Below, one piece after another: positions 55,005 to 63,642 of a DNA stretch of 64,000 bases. Position 1 is the first letter of the stretch. The number at the start of each line of letters is the position of its first letter. Position numbers and translations under genes: made by a program. The notes under the pieces are model-generated. The model was not told the DNA's origin. It did not search any database and saw only the letters and a list, made by a program, of their open reading frames with translations. The DNA is taken from positions 60,367 to 124,366 of the forward strand of contig DASTYC010000020.1 of the NCBI GenBank assembly GCA_035765195.1, read 5' to 3'. This DNA is from CALAED01 sp035765195. Lineage in GTDB: Bacteria > Actinomycetota > Actinomycetes > Streptosporangiales > Streptosporangiaceae.

Positions 55005-55727
55005 ATGGTGACGGTAGCAACGGCAACAGGTAAGGCAACGGCAGCTCCGGGTGCCGAAGGCTTCGTGGCGGCGCTGCGCGCGCACTCCCGGCGATACCAC
55101 GATCAACATCCCTTCCACCGGAAGATGAACGAGGGCGGGCTGAGCCGCCGGCAGATCCAGGGCTGGGCGGCCAACCGCTTCTACTACCAGGTGAACCTGC
55201 CTCGCAAGGACGCCGCCATCTTGGCGAACTGCCCCGACCGTGACGTACGCCGGCGCTGGATCCAGCGCATCCTCGACCACGACGGCACGGAGGCGGGAGG
55301 CGGCGGCATCGAGACGTGGCTGCGCCTCGGCGAGGCGACCGGGCTGACCCGCGAGGAGCTGCTCGACGAGCGGCACGTCGTCCCCGGGGTGCGGTTCGCC
55401 GTCGACGCGTACGTCACCTTCGCCCGCACCCGGCCGTGGGTCGAGGCGGTGGCCTCGTCGCTGACCGAGCTGTTCGCGCCGGATCTGATGGCCGAGCGGC
55501 TGGCGGCGTTCGAGCGGCACTATCCGTGGATCGACCAGCAGGGGCTGGCCTATTTCCGGGCCCGTCTGACGCAGGCCCCGCGCGACTCCGAACACGCCAT
55601 GCAGGTGGTGATGGAGCACTGCCGTACGTCGGCCGAGCGTGCGGCGGCCGTGGCGGCGCTGTCGTTCAAGTGCGACGTGCTGTGGACCATGCTGGACGCC
55701 ATCGACCGCGCCTACGCGGACCGTTGA
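55005..55727 (+). CDS. pqqC: Pyrroloquinoline-quinone synthase PqqC
   Basis: Cofactor-free oxidase that performs the final ring closure and oxidation to PQQ. 240 residues, all-helical: YHDQHPFHRKMNEGGLSRRQIQGWAANRFYYQVNLPRKDAAILANCPD contains the conserved basic and aromatic active-site residues; ETWLRLGEATGLTREEL, FAVDAYVTFARTRPWVEAVASSLTELFAPDLM and ERAAAVAALSFKCDVLWTMLDAI follow. Full length. ATG at 55005, 5 bp after pqqB; pqqD ATG (55729) directly follows the stop. Confidence 0.96.
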   Translation: MVTVATATGKATAAPGAEGFVAALRAHSRRYHDQHPFHRKMNEGGLSRRQIQGWAANRFYYQVNLPRKDAAILANCPDRDVRRRWIQRILDHDGTEAGGGGIETWLRLGEATGLTREELLDERHVVPGVRFAVDAYVTFARTRPWVEAVASSLTELFAPDLMAERLAAFERHYPWIDQQGLAYFRARLTQAPRDSEHAMQVVMEHCRTSAERAAAVAALSFKCDVLWTMLDAIDRAYADR

Positions 55728-55728
55728 G

Positions 55729-56070
55729 ATGTCCGCGCCGATCTCCGGTCGCATCGACGATGCCGACCGCCCCCGCCTGGCGCCGTACGTCCGGCTGACG
55801 TTCGATCCCACACGCGAGCAGCACATGCTGCTGGCGCCGGAGACGGTCTCCGTGCTGAACCGCTCGGGCGCGACCATCCTCGACCTGTGCGACGGGCGGC
55901 GCACGGTCGCCGACATCGTGGCCGAGCTGCACGAACGCTATGCCGGCGTGGACGGCGCCGAGGTGCGGCAGTTCCTCGCGCTCATGGTCGCCAAGCGCTG
56001 CATGGCGATCGACGTGAGCGCCGACCAGGGCGCCGACCAGGACGCCGGGCGGGCGGGTGACCATGGATAG
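55729..56070 (+). CDS. pqqD: PqqD, peptide chaperone of PQQ synthesis
   Basis: RiPP recognition element that presents PqqA to the radical SAM enzyme PqqE. 113 residues: RPRLAPYVRLTFDPTREQHMLLAPETVSVLNRSGATILDLCDGRRTVADIVAELHERY is the standard PqqD wing, with an Asp/Gly-rich tail. ATG at 55729 begins after the pqqC stop with 1 bp between. Stop overlaps the pqqE start by 14 bp, so translation is coupled. Confidence 0.94.
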   Translation: MSAPISGRIDDADRPRLAPYVRLTFDPTREQHMLLAPETVSVLNRSGATILDLCDGRRTVADIVAELHERYAGVDGAEVRQFLALMVAKRCMAIDVSADQGADQDAGRAGDHG

Positions 56071-57148
56071 GCCGTTCGGCCTGCTGGCCGAGCTCACCTA
56101 CGCCTGCCCGCTGCACTGCCCGTACTGCTCCAATCCGCTCAACCTCGCCGACTACGGGGACGAGCTGACGACACAGGAGTGGCTGCGGGTGGTGACCGAG
56201 GCCAAGGAGCTGGGCGTCCTGCAGCTGCACCTGTCGGGCGGGGAGCCGCTCCAGCGCCGCGACGTCGTCGAGATCGTGCGCCGTGCCAGCGAACTGGGCC
56301 TGTATACGAACCTCATCACGAGCGCGCTCGGCTTCTCGCCCCGCCGCGCGGAGCAGCTGCGCGCCGCCGGTCTCGATCACGTGCAGATCAGCGTCCAGGC
56401 CGACGAGGCCGCCCGCTCCGACCGCATCGCCGGCATCCGCTCGTTCGATCGCAAGATCGCGGCGGCCCGGCTGGCGAAAAAGCTGGGCTGGCCGCTCACG
56501 TTGAACGTGGTCCTGCACCGGGACAACATCGACCGGATCGCGGGCGTACTCGAACTCGCCGAGGAGCTGGCGGCCGACCGCATCGAGCTGGCCAACACGC
56601 AGTACTACGGCTGGGCCTGGCGCAACCGTGACGCGCTGTTGCCGAGCAGGGCACAGCTCGAACGCGCCGAGGTGGCGGTGCGGGCGGCGCGCGAGCGGCT
56701 CAAGGGGCGGATGGAGATCATCTACGTCATCCCCGACTACTACAGCCAATACCCCAAACCCTGCATGGACGGCTGGGGCCGGCGCCAGCTCACCGTGGTG
56801 CCCAACGGCGATGTGCTGCCGTGCCCGACCGCGCACGCCCTGCCGCTGCCGCGCGCCAGCGTGCGCGAACACTCGCTGGCGTGGATCTGGGAGCGGTCGC
56901 CCCTCTTCCAGCGCTTCCGGGGTACGGACTGGATGCCCGAACCGTGCCGCGGCTGCGAGCGGCGCGAGCTCGACTTCGGCGGGTGCCGCTGCCAGGCGTT
57001 CCAGCTCACCGGCGACGCGGCGCGCACCGATCCGGTCTGCCACCTGTCACCCGACCACGATGTCGTGGCCGAGGCGGTGCGGGCGGCCAACGAGGCCACG
57101 GGTTCGCGGGTGGCGGTGCCGCTGCCCCGGCCGCACCCGCGGCCCTGA
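56057..57148 (+). CDS. pqqE: PqqE, radical SAM PqqA cross-linking enzyme
   Basis: Forms the Glu-Tyr C-C bond in PqqA. 363 residues: radical SAM motif CxxxCxxC at Cys17, Cys21, Cys24 (CPLHCPYC), HLSGGEPLQRRDVVE, then a SPASM region with CMDGWGRRQLTVVPNGDVLPCPTAHAL and CRGCERRELDFGGCRCQAF for auxiliary clusters. All usual residues seem present. GTG at 56057; an ATG two codons later (56063) is equally possible. The CaCA exchanger gene starts 12 bp after its stop, in the same direction. Confidence 0.95.
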   Translation: MTMDRPFGLLAELTYACPLHCPYCSNPLNLADYGDELTTQEWLRVVTEAKELGVLQLHLSGGEPLQRRDVVEIVRRASELGLYTNLITSALGFSPRRAEQLRAAGLDHVQISVQADEAARSDRIAGIRSFDRKIAAARLAKKLGWPLTLNVVLHRDNIDRIAGVLELAEELAADRIELANTQYYGWAWRNRDALLPSRAQLERAEVAVRAARERLKGRMEIIYVIPDYYSQYPKPCMDGWGRRQLTVVPNGDVLPCPTAHALPLPRASVREHSLAWIWERSPLFQRFRGTDWMPEPCRGCERRELDFGGCRCQAFQLTGDAARTDPVCHLSPDHDVVAEAVRAANEATGSRVAVPLPRPHPRP

Positions 57149-57160
57149 GGCGGTCGCGCG

Positions 57161-58291
57161 ATGACCTCGATATTCGTCTTCATCTTCGGGGCGGCGCTGT
57201 TGATCTACAGCGCCGAGAAGCTGATCGACCAACTCGTCGGAGCCGCCCGCGGTCTCAACGTCTCGTTGTTCTTGCTGGCGGTCGTCTTCACGGGAATCGA
57301 GTTCGACGACGTCTTCCTGGGCGTCGCCCTCAATGTGGAGGACCTCGGCGAGGTGGCGCTCGGCGTCGTATTCGGGACCGCGATCTCGATGACCGGTGTC
57401 GTGCTCGCGCTCGCCGCGATACTCACGCCGTCCGAGGTACGTATTCCGCGCGACTACCTCGTCATCTTCGCGCTGGCGCCGCTGTCGCTGATTCCGTTCA
57501 CGCTCCTGGCGCCACTGTCCGTCGTGGACGGAGCGGTCCTGCTCGGCGCGTTCGCGGTGTTCATCACCTACGTCGCCGTTCGTGAGTCCAGGGGCGGGAC
57601 GCCGGTCTTCCGCGACGCGGAGATGCACGAATCCCATCACTCCGCGCGCAGACCGCCGTCCGGTCGCGTGTCGGCGTTCCGCGACGCCGGGGCCGGCGGG
57701 GGAGCGGAGGCCCGGATGGACATGCGCGGGCCCGGCTGGGCCGGCGCGGGAAGCCTGCCGCCGGGCGGCCCGGGATGGCAGCTGTCCGGGGCGCTGCCCG
57801 TCGCCGAGGCGCGTGCGCGGTCGGGCTGGACCGGGCTCGGGCTGGCGGTGCTGGCGCTCGCCGGGCTCATCGCCGGCGCCGCGATCACCGGCATCGGCAC
57901 CGAGGGCATCCTGCACAGCTACGGGCTCGAGGGCACGTTCTTCGGCGCGACGATCGCGACGCTCGTGCTGACGACCGAGGACTTCTTCCTGACCGTGGAA
58001 CCCGCCCGCAAGGGCGCCCCGGAGATCGGCGTCGGCAACGTCATCGGCAGCGTCGTGTTCTCCATCACCGGCAAGCTGGGCGTCGTGCTCCTGGCGGGCG
58101 GCCTCGTGGTGGGTCCCGGCGTGCTGACGTGGCACCTGCCCGCCCTCATCGTGCTGACCGGGTGCGCGGCGTACTTCTTGTCGACCGGGCGGCTGCGGCG
58201 GTGGCACGGGTTCGTGCTGCTCGCGCTCTACATCGTCTACTGGACCGTCAGCTTCGTCGTGTTCGGCTTCGTCCCGGCCGACGTGTCGTGA
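57161..58291 (+). CDS. CaCA-type cation exchanger (Na+/Ca2+ antiporter-like)
   Basis: 376 residues, ~10 transmembrane helices in two inverted halves separated by a ~100-residue hydrophilic loop (about 143-222). Alpha repeat 1: VVFTGIEFDDVFLGVALNVEDL; alpha repeat 2: IATLVLTTEDFFLTVEPARKGAPEIGVGNVIGSVVFSITGKLG. The standard GTS-x-P-E of CaCA proteins is altered to TGIEFDD and TTEDFF, so ion choice may differ. The position after pqqE, 12 bp away and co-directional, suggests a role with the metal of the quinoprotein (Ca2+ or lanthanide), which is inference. The loop contains His residues (HESHHSAR). Confidence 0.8.
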   Translation: MTSIFVFIFGAALLIYSAEKLIDQLVGAARGLNVSLFLLAVVFTGIEFDDVFLGVALNVEDLGEVALGVVFGTAISMTGVVLALAAILTPSEVRIPRDYLVIFALAPLSLIPFTLLAPLSVVDGAVLLGAFAVFITYVAVRESRGGTPVFRDAEMHESHHSARRPPSGRVSAFRDAGAGGGAEARMDMRGPGWAGAGSLPPGGPGWQLSGALPVAEARARSGWTGLGLAVLALAGLIAGAAITGIGTEGILHSYGLEGTFFGATIATLVLTTEDFFLTVEPARKGAPEIGVGNVIGSVVFSITGKLGVVLLAGGLVVGPGVLTWHLPALIVLTGCAAYFLSTGRLRRWHGFVLLALYIVYWTVSFVVFGFVPADVS

Positions 58292-58303
58292 CACCGGCTC
58301 CGG

Positions 58304-59221
58304 TCATTCGCGCAGCCGTGGAAGCACGTCGCGGGCGACCCGTTCGAACTCCTCGAGATGCTCGTCCCCGGGCCAGTCGAGGACGAAGTCGGTGATGCCG
58401 ACGGCCCCGAACCGCTCGAAGATCTCTTCGTAGGTGTGCCTGCCTCCGCGCGGGTCCCATGGCCCGAAGATCGTGTATGCGCGGCGGATGGCGGCCGGGT
58501 CGCGGTCGGCGGCGACGGCGAGGTGATCGATTCGCCGGTTTTGTTCGTCGGTGATCCTCAGCACCTCCTCGGCTGTGGCCCCCGGCGGACCGTGGGTGTT
58601 CCACCTGTCCGCGCGCTCGGCCGCCACGCGGATCAGGGTCGGCGACTGGCCGCCCACGCAGATCGGCAGGCGGGGGGAGCGCACCGAGCCGGGAACCGTC
58701 ACGACGTCCTTGACCCAAAGGTGCTTGCCGGAGTAGCTGAACAATCCGCCGCGCAGCACGCCGTCCACGATCGCGACGTAGTCGGCGAACCGCTCCGCCC
58801 GCTCCTGGGCCGAGGGGGGCAGCGACCCGACGCTGTCGTGGTCCCAGTGAAAGATGCCCGCGCCGATGCCCAGTTCGAACCTCCCGCCCGACAGGTGGTC
58901 GAGCGCGATCGCCTGCTTGGCGAGTTGCGCGGGCGGGCGCAGGATCTGGTTCGCGACGAGCACTCCGAGCTGGACGCGCTCGGTGTTGAGCGCCGCGACG
59001 GCGAGCACCGACCAGCTGTCGAACCACATCCCGCGCCGATCACGAGGGTCGGCGCTGTGATCTGGCAGGCATATTTGGTCAAAACCGAGGCTCTCGAGCC
59101 ATTTGATGCGTTCGACCAGTAGCGGGTACGGCTGGTCGGGATACATCATGACTCCGAACTGCCGGACCGGTCCCATTCGCTCCCCATGCATGCGGATTAC
59201 TGGTGTGTCTGACGACGTCAT
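58304..59221 (-). CDS. LLM-class (luciferase-like) F420-type oxidoreductase
   Basis: TIM-barrel flavin/F420 enzyme. 305 residues: FGVMMYPDQPYPLLVERIKWLESLGFDQICLPDHSADPRD, LNTERVQLGVLVANQILRPPAQLAKQAIALDHLSGGRFELGIGAGI, PICVGGQSPTLIRVAAERADRWN, ending LEEFERVARDVLPRLR. Substrate unknown. ATG at 59221 is given; an internal ATG at 59176 (MGPVRQFG) is close to the usual family start and remains possible. Convergent with the exchanger gene, 12 bp apart. Confidence 0.88.
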   Translation of the reverse strand: MTSSDTPVIRMHGERMGPVRQFGVMMYPDQPYPLLVERIKWLESLGFDQICLPDHSADPRDRRGMWFDSWSVLAVAALNTERVQLGVLVANQILRPPAQLAKQAIALDHLSGGRFELGIGAGIFHWDHDSVGSLPPSAQERAERFADYVAIVDGVLRGGLFSYSGKHLWVKDVVTVPGSVRSPRLPICVGGQSPTLIRVAAERADRWNTHGPPGATAEEVLRITDEQNRRIDHLAVAADRDPAAIRRAYTIFGPWDPRGGRHTYEEIFERFGAVGITDFVLDWPGDEHLEEFERVARDVLPRLRE

Positions 59222-59429
59222 CGCCACGACATGACTACCCGCCACGAACGAAGAACCGTCTCCGAGCATTCCTTCCGCCGCGATCGTTCACCGCACGGTG
59301 AGCCGCCCCTGACCGAACGGGTGCACCGCGTAACCGAGCCCGCGAGGTGTCCGGCCACCCACACCGCCGAGGCGGGACGCAACGTGGATCGCGCGTGGTT
59401 CGCAAACGCTGCGGGCCAATCTCCTTGAC

Positions 59430-59762
59430 GTGTTGAACGCGCTGGCCGACCCGGACTACCAGCGGCGGGTGTGGGTCGAGCGGCAGTATCCACGGCCCGG
59501 CTACTACGACGATCTGGATGCCAATATCAGTTTCCTCTACGACGACTCCGATATCGCCGAAGACCCCCAGCGGAATATCGGATACGCGCTACGGAACGAG
59601 GGCGAGGCGCGGGCCATCGAGAACCTGCACAAAGTGCTGAGCCCCCTCTATGACGCGCTGCCCCCGGGGATCGACGATGCCGAGGTCATCGCGTTGCCGG
59701 AGTGGCAGGCGGTCGTCGCGGCGGCGCGGCAGGCGGTACGCGCGTTCGCCGAGGCAGGGTGA
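59430..59762 (+). CDS. SCO4402-like protein of unknown function
   Basis: 110 residues: LNALADPDYQRRVWVERQYPRPGYYDDLDANISFLYDDSDI (close to the SCO4402 group) and PPGIDDAEVIALPEWQAVVAAARQAVRAFAEAG. Function unknown, though the family is widespread in actinomycetes. The GTG at 59430 is the only possible start because the frame meets stops further up, and homologues seem to begin a few residues earlier (RANLLD), so the true start may be non-standard. Just before the radical SAM gene, convergent. Confidence 0.7.
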   Translation: MLNALADPDYQRRVWVERQYPRPGYYDDLDANISFLYDDSDIAEDPQRNIGYALRNEGEARAIENLHKVLSPLYDALPPGIDDAEVIALPEWQAVVAAARQAVRAFAEAG

Positions 59763-59774
59763 CGGACCGGGCGG

Positions 59775-60752
59775 TCAGTCACCCGCCAGCGCCTGGCCCA
59801 TGGCGAGGCTGCGCTCGTCGAGGCGGCGCAGTCCCAGGTCGTCGGCGAGCGCGGCGGCGCGTTGGTACTCCTCACGTGCCGGGTGCCGGTTGATTTCGTC
59901 GTACGGATCGCGGGCGGTGGCCCGGCCGACGAGACCGGCCGGAAAGTACTGGGCCATGAGGTTGACGTAGGTGTCCGGCCCGAGTTCGGTCGCGATCCAA
60001 CGCAGGATCCGCGCGGTCTCCTCGTACATGCCCGGCATGACCAGGTGGCGGATCAGCAGGCCGCGCCTGGCCAGCCCGGCCTCGTCGAGGACGAGCCGCC
60101 CGACCTGGCGGTGCATGTCTCGGATCGCGGCCTTGGCGACCTCGGGGTAGCCGGGCATCCGCAGGTACCGGCGCGCCCGCTCCCGCGTCGCCACCTTGAG
60201 ATCCGGCAGGTAGATGTCGACGATCCCGTCCAACAACCGGATGCTGTCAGGACCTTCGTACGAACTGGTGTTGTAGATGATCGGGACCGACAGGCCGCCC
60301 GCGACCGCGTCGGGCAACGCCTCCAGGATCTGCGGCACCACATGTTCGGGCGTCACGAAGTTGATGTTGTGGCAGCCGCGCGACTGCAACTCCAGCATCA
60401 TCTCCGCGAGCCGCCGCGGCGCCACGCGCTCGCCCTGCACAACCCAGGAGATGTCGTGGTTCTGACAGAACACGCAGCGCAGATTGCAGCCGGAGAAGAA
60501 GATCGTCCCTGAGCCCTTGCGGCCGCGCAGACAGTCTTCTTCACCGAAATGCGGGAAATGCGATGCGACGATCGCGCGCCGACCGGTGCCGCACAGGCCG
60601 GTGGCGTCGTCGAGCCGGTTGATCTTGCACAGCCGCGGACAGACGCGGCAGCGGGTGGGACCGAGCAACTGGCGAGCCGCGTCCGCGCGTCGGGCGATCT
60701 CCGCGACCCCGAGGTCGAGATAGGCGGGCCGACTTCGCGCGCTTGTCGCCAC
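59775..60752 (-). CDS. Radical SAM protein, PflA-like (AmmeMemo-type relative)
   Basis: 325 residues. Radical SAM Cx3Cx2C motif in FFSGCNLRCVFCQNHDISW, preceded by a second cysteine cluster TRCRVCPRLCKINRLDDATGLCGTG that may bind another iron-sulphur cluster. Then INFVTPEHVVPQILEAL, YNTSSYEGPDSIRLLDGIVDIYLPDLKVA. Resembles PFL-activase relatives whose substrates are unknown. GTG at 60752 has GGAGG upstream. Followed (minus strand) by the SCO4402-like gene in convergence; the DUF574 gene lies upstream in the same direction, 32 bp apart. Confidence 0.88.
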   Translation of the reverse strand: MATSARSRPAYLDLGVAEIARRADAARQLLGPTRCRVCPRLCKINRLDDATGLCGTGRRAIVASHFPHFGEEDCLRGRKGSGTIFFSGCNLRCVFCQNHDISWVVQGERVAPRRLAEMMLELQSRGCHNINFVTPEHVVPQILEALPDAVAGGLSVPIIYNTSSYEGPDSIRLLDGIVDIYLPDLKVATRERARRYLRMPGYPEVAKAAIRDMHRQVGRLVLDEAGLARRGLLIRHLVMPGMYEETARILRWIATELGPDTYVNLMAQYFPAGLVGRATARDPYDEINRHPAREEYQRAAALADDLGLRRLDERSLAMGQALAGD

Positions 60753-60784
60753 TCGCGCTCCCTCCGGGCCTGGGGCGGGACGGG

Positions 60785-61588
60785 TCAGGGCTTGCGGGCG
60801 ACTCCGGCCCAGAGCCAAAAGCGCCTGTCCATGGAGACGGGGCCGTCGGGGCGCCATCGATGCACCGGCACGATCCCGGGGTCGAGGACCTCGAGCTTTT
60901 CGAAGAGCCGCTCGATCTGGTCATAGGTGCGCGGGACGGACACCACGCTGACCGGCGCGCTCTTGACGATGTTCATCGATCCTTCCATCGTCTTGGGGTC
61001 GTCGTCGCCGGTGAGATGCGAGAGGATCACGTGGCTGTCGGAGGCGATGGCGTCGTGGATGTGCGACATCACCCCGTAGGGGTCTTCCTCTTCGGCGACG
61101 TAGTGGAGGACGCCGAGCAGAAGGACGGCGACCGGCTGGTCGAAGTCGATGAGCTCGCGCAACTCTGGATGATCGAAGATCGCCTCGGGGTGGCGCACGT
61201 CGCCCTGGATGGCGGCCGTCGAGCCGGCGTCGGCGAGCAGGGCCCGGCCGTGCACGATCGCGATGGGGTCGATGTCGACATAGACCACGCGGGGATCGGG
61301 CAGGCACTGCCGGGCGATCTCGTGGGTGTTCTCCACGGTCGGCAGGCCCGAGCCGATGTCGATGAACTGCCGGATGCCGGCGTCGGCGGCGTGCCGCACC
61401 GCGCGCTTCAAGAACGCACGGTTGGCGCGGACGCTCTCCAGCGACCCCGGTTGTGCGGCGACGATCTTTTCGGCGAGCTCGCGGTCGACGGCGAAGTTGT
61501 CCTTGCCGCCCAGCCAGTAGTCGTACAGCCGGGCCGGGTGGGCGACGTTCGTGTTGATCACGGTGGGCAGCGGACGCTCTTCGGTCAC
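60785..61588 (-). CDS. DUF574 SAM-dependent methyltransferase
   Basis: 267 residues of the actinomycete-specific DUF574 family: HPARLYDYWLGGKDNFAVDRELAEKIV (signature), FLKRAVRHAADAGIRQFIDIGSGLPTVENTHEIAR (SAM-binding), VVYVDIDPIAIVHGRALL, LLLGVLHYVAEEEDPY and RRFWLWAGVARKP. Substrate unknown; these genes are numerous per genome and sit mostly beside regulators. GTG at 61588. Upstream sequence (61589-61635) has no strong promoter I can name. Confidence 0.93.
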   Translation of the reverse strand: MTEERPLPTVINTNVAHPARLYDYWLGGKDNFAVDRELAEKIVAAQPGSLESVRANRAFLKRAVRHAADAGIRQFIDIGSGLPTVENTHEIARQCLPDPRVVYVDIDPIAIVHGRALLADAGSTAAIQGDVRHPEAIFDHPELRELIDFDQPVAVLLLGVLHYVAEEEDPYGVMSHIHDAIASDSHVILSHLTGDDDPKTMEGSMNIVKSAPVSVVSVPRTYDQIERLFEKLEVLDPGIVPVHRWRPDGPVSMDRRFWLWAGVARKP

Positions 61589-61635
61589 CGGATCCTCTCA
61601 GGGGGCGGGGGCCCGGCGGACCCTTGCCCGTCATC

Positions 61636-62481
61636 CTAACCGGCGGCCCTCACGATCGACTCGTATCGGGTCTTCATCGTGGTGATGACGGCGTCGGGGT
61701 CGGCGGCCCAGATGTCGGCGTTGAAGATCTCCACCTCGATGTCGCCGGTGTAGCCCGCCGCGGCCACCGCGCGGCACAGCGGCGGGAAGTCGATGACGCC
61801 GTCGCCCATCATGCCGCGGCCGAGCAGCACGTCGGCAGGCAGCGGCACCAGGAAGTCGCACAGCTGGAAGCTCGCGATCCGGCCGGCGTCCCCGGCGCGG
61901 GCGATCTGCGCGTACATCTCGGGGTCCCACCACACGTGGAACGCGTCGACGCACACCCCGACCCGTTCGGCGGGATAGGGCGCGGCGAGGTCGAGCGCCT
62001 GCTTCAACGTCGACACGACGGCCCGGTCGGCGCAGTACATCGGGTGCAGCGGTTCGAGCGCCAGCCGTACGCCCCGGTCGGCGGCGAACGGGACGAGCAC
62101 GTCGAGCGCGTCGGCGACGTGGCGGCGGGCCGCGGGAAGGTCGCGGTCAACGTACTCGCCGAGGGCCTGGCCAGGGATCACCCCCGGCAGACCGCCGACG
62201 ACGAGCACGAGGCAGGCCGCGTCGAGCTCGGCCGCCTCGTCGATCGCCCGCCGGTTCTCGTCGAGCCATGAGGCGGAGCTGAGGAACCCGCCCCGGCACA
62301 GCGACGACACCCGCAGCCCCGCGTCGGCGACGCGCTTGGCCGAGGCGGCGAGGCCGTACTCGGCCACCTCCTCGCGCCACAGCCCGATGGCCTCGATGCC
62401 GTGCCGCAGGCAGCCGTCCACGGCCTCAGGCACCGACCATCTCCTGGTCGTCCACTGGTTCAGCGACAGGCGGCCGGTCAC
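61636..62481 (-). CDS. Sugar phosphate isomerase/epimerase-type TIM barrel (AP endonuclease 2-like)
   Basis: 281 residues: LSLNQWTTRRWSVPEAVDGCLRHGIEAIGLWREEVAEYG, RVSSLCRGGFLSS, LALEPLHPMYCADRAVVST, VCVDAFHVWWDPEM, and DIEVEIFNADIWAADP. Metal ligands (E of LALEPL, D/H of VDAFHVWWD, E of DIEVEIFN) are present. The GTG at 62481 overlaps the stop of the DUF993 gene by 4 bp, so the two are coupled. Part of a catabolic operon with DUF993 and a Gfo/Idh/MocA dehydrogenase; substrate probably a sugar or polyol. Confidence 0.9.
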   Translation of the reverse strand: MTGRLSLNQWTTRRWSVPEAVDGCLRHGIEAIGLWREEVAEYGLAASAKRVADAGLRVSSLCRGGFLSSASWLDENRRAIDEAAELDAACLVLVVGGLPGVIPGQALGEYVDRDLPAARRHVADALDVLVPFAADRGVRLALEPLHPMYCADRAVVSTLKQALDLAAPYPAERVGVCVDAFHVWWDPEMYAQIARAGDAGRIASFQLCDFLVPLPADVLLGRGMMGDGVIDFPPLCRAVAAAGYTGDIEVEIFNADIWAADPDAVITTMKTRYESIVRAAG

Positions 62482-63641
62482 GTGCCCACTCCGTACACCG
62501 CGAGCAGGGAGCGCATCCGCCGCATGGCCAGCTCGGGGTCGGGCAGCAGCCCGGCCGCGTCGGCCAGCCGGAGCACGTCGGCCAGGTGGGGGAGTGACCG
62601 GGCGGCCTGTGCGCCGTTCACCATCACGAACGCGTCCTGGTGGCCGGCCAGCCAGGCGAGGAAGACGAGTCCGGTCTTGTAGTGGAAGGTCGGCACCTCG
62701 AAGATCTTCCGCGCCAGCGGCACCGTCGGCTCGAAGATCGCGTCGTAGGTCTCTCTGTCGCCCGCGTCGAGTGCCGCGAGCGCCGCGGCGGCGGCCGGGG
62801 CGATCGCGTCGAAGATGCCCAGCAGCGCGTCGCTGCCGGAGGAGATCAGCGCCGGATAGTTGAAGTCGTCGCCCGTGTAGAGCCGCACGCCGGCCGGCAG
62901 CGCGGCACGCAGCCGCATCTCGTGCTCGGCGTCGAGCAACGACACCTTGATGCCGTCGATCTTGGCGGCGTGGTCGCGGATCAGCTCCAGCAGCGCGGCG
63001 GTGGCCGCGGCGACGTCGGCCGAGCCCCAGTAGCCCGCGAGCTGCGGGTCGAACATCTCGCCGAGCCAGTGCAAGATCACCGGCCGGTCCGCCTGGCGCA
63101 CCAGCTCCCCGTACACCCTGTGGTAGTCGTCGGGGCCGCGCGCCGCCGCGGCCAGCTGCCTGCTGGCCATGAGGATCACGGTCGCGCCGGCGCTCCGTAC
63201 GACCTCGGCCTGTTCGGCGTAGGCGGCGACGATCTCGTCGAGGCGGTAGGGCGCGGCGGCCGCGGGGAGGTGGTCCGTGCCCGCCCCGCAGGCGAGCAGC
63301 TCGGCCGGGTCGCCGTAGGCCTTCGCCTCGGCGGCGCTGCGCTGGATGAGCTCGCGGGTCGCCGCCCAGTCGAGGCCCATGTTGCGCTGCGCGGTGTCCA
63401 TGGCGTCCGCGACGCCGAGGCCCCACGACCACACGTGGTGGCGGAAGGCGAGGGTCGCGTCCCAGTCGATCTCGGCCGGCTGTCCCGGCGTGTTGTCGGC
63501 GTGCGCCTTCGGCACCACGTGGGCGGCGGCGTAGGCGACGCGCGACTGGAGCGGGCGTCGTGGCTTGGCGAAGGATGGCGCGGGGGCCAGCGCGACGGCG
63601 CGCGTCGTGCCGTCCGCGTCGAGGAGGGTGAGCGCGGTCAT
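62478..63641 (-). CDS. DUF993 protein (dihydrodipicolinate synthase-like fold)
   Basis: 387 residues. ALAPAPSFAKPRRPLQSRVAYAAAHVV, FRHHVWSWGLGVADAMDTAQRNMGLDW, RPVILHWLGEMFDPQLAGYWGSAD, IDGIKVSLLDAEHEMRLR and KTGLVFLAWLAGHQDAFVMV are all DUF993 hallmarks. The Lys of GIKVSLLD could be the Schiff-base residue of an aldolase of the DapA superfamily; function not shown. Stop overlaps the isomerase start (GTGA), and one base separates its ATG from the stop of the upstream dehydrogenase gene. Confidence 0.88.
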   Translation of the reverse strand: MTALTLLDADGTTRAVALAPAPSFAKPRRPLQSRVAYAAAHVVPKAHADNTPGQPAEIDWDATLAFRHHVWSWGLGVADAMDTAQRNMGLDWAATRELIQRSAAEAKAYGDPAELLACGAGTDHLPAAAAPYRLDEIVAAYAEQAEVVRSAGATVILMASRQLAAAARGPDDYHRVYGELVRQADRPVILHWLGEMFDPQLAGYWGSADVAAATAALLELIRDHAAKIDGIKVSLLDAEHEMRLRAALPAGVRLYTGDDFNYPALISSGSDALLGIFDAIAPAAAAALAALDAGDRETYDAIFEPTVPLARKIFEVPTFHYKTGLVFLAWLAGHQDAFVMVNGAQAARSLPHLADVLRLADAAGLLPDPELAMRRMRSLLAVYGVGT

Positions 63642-63642
63642 G

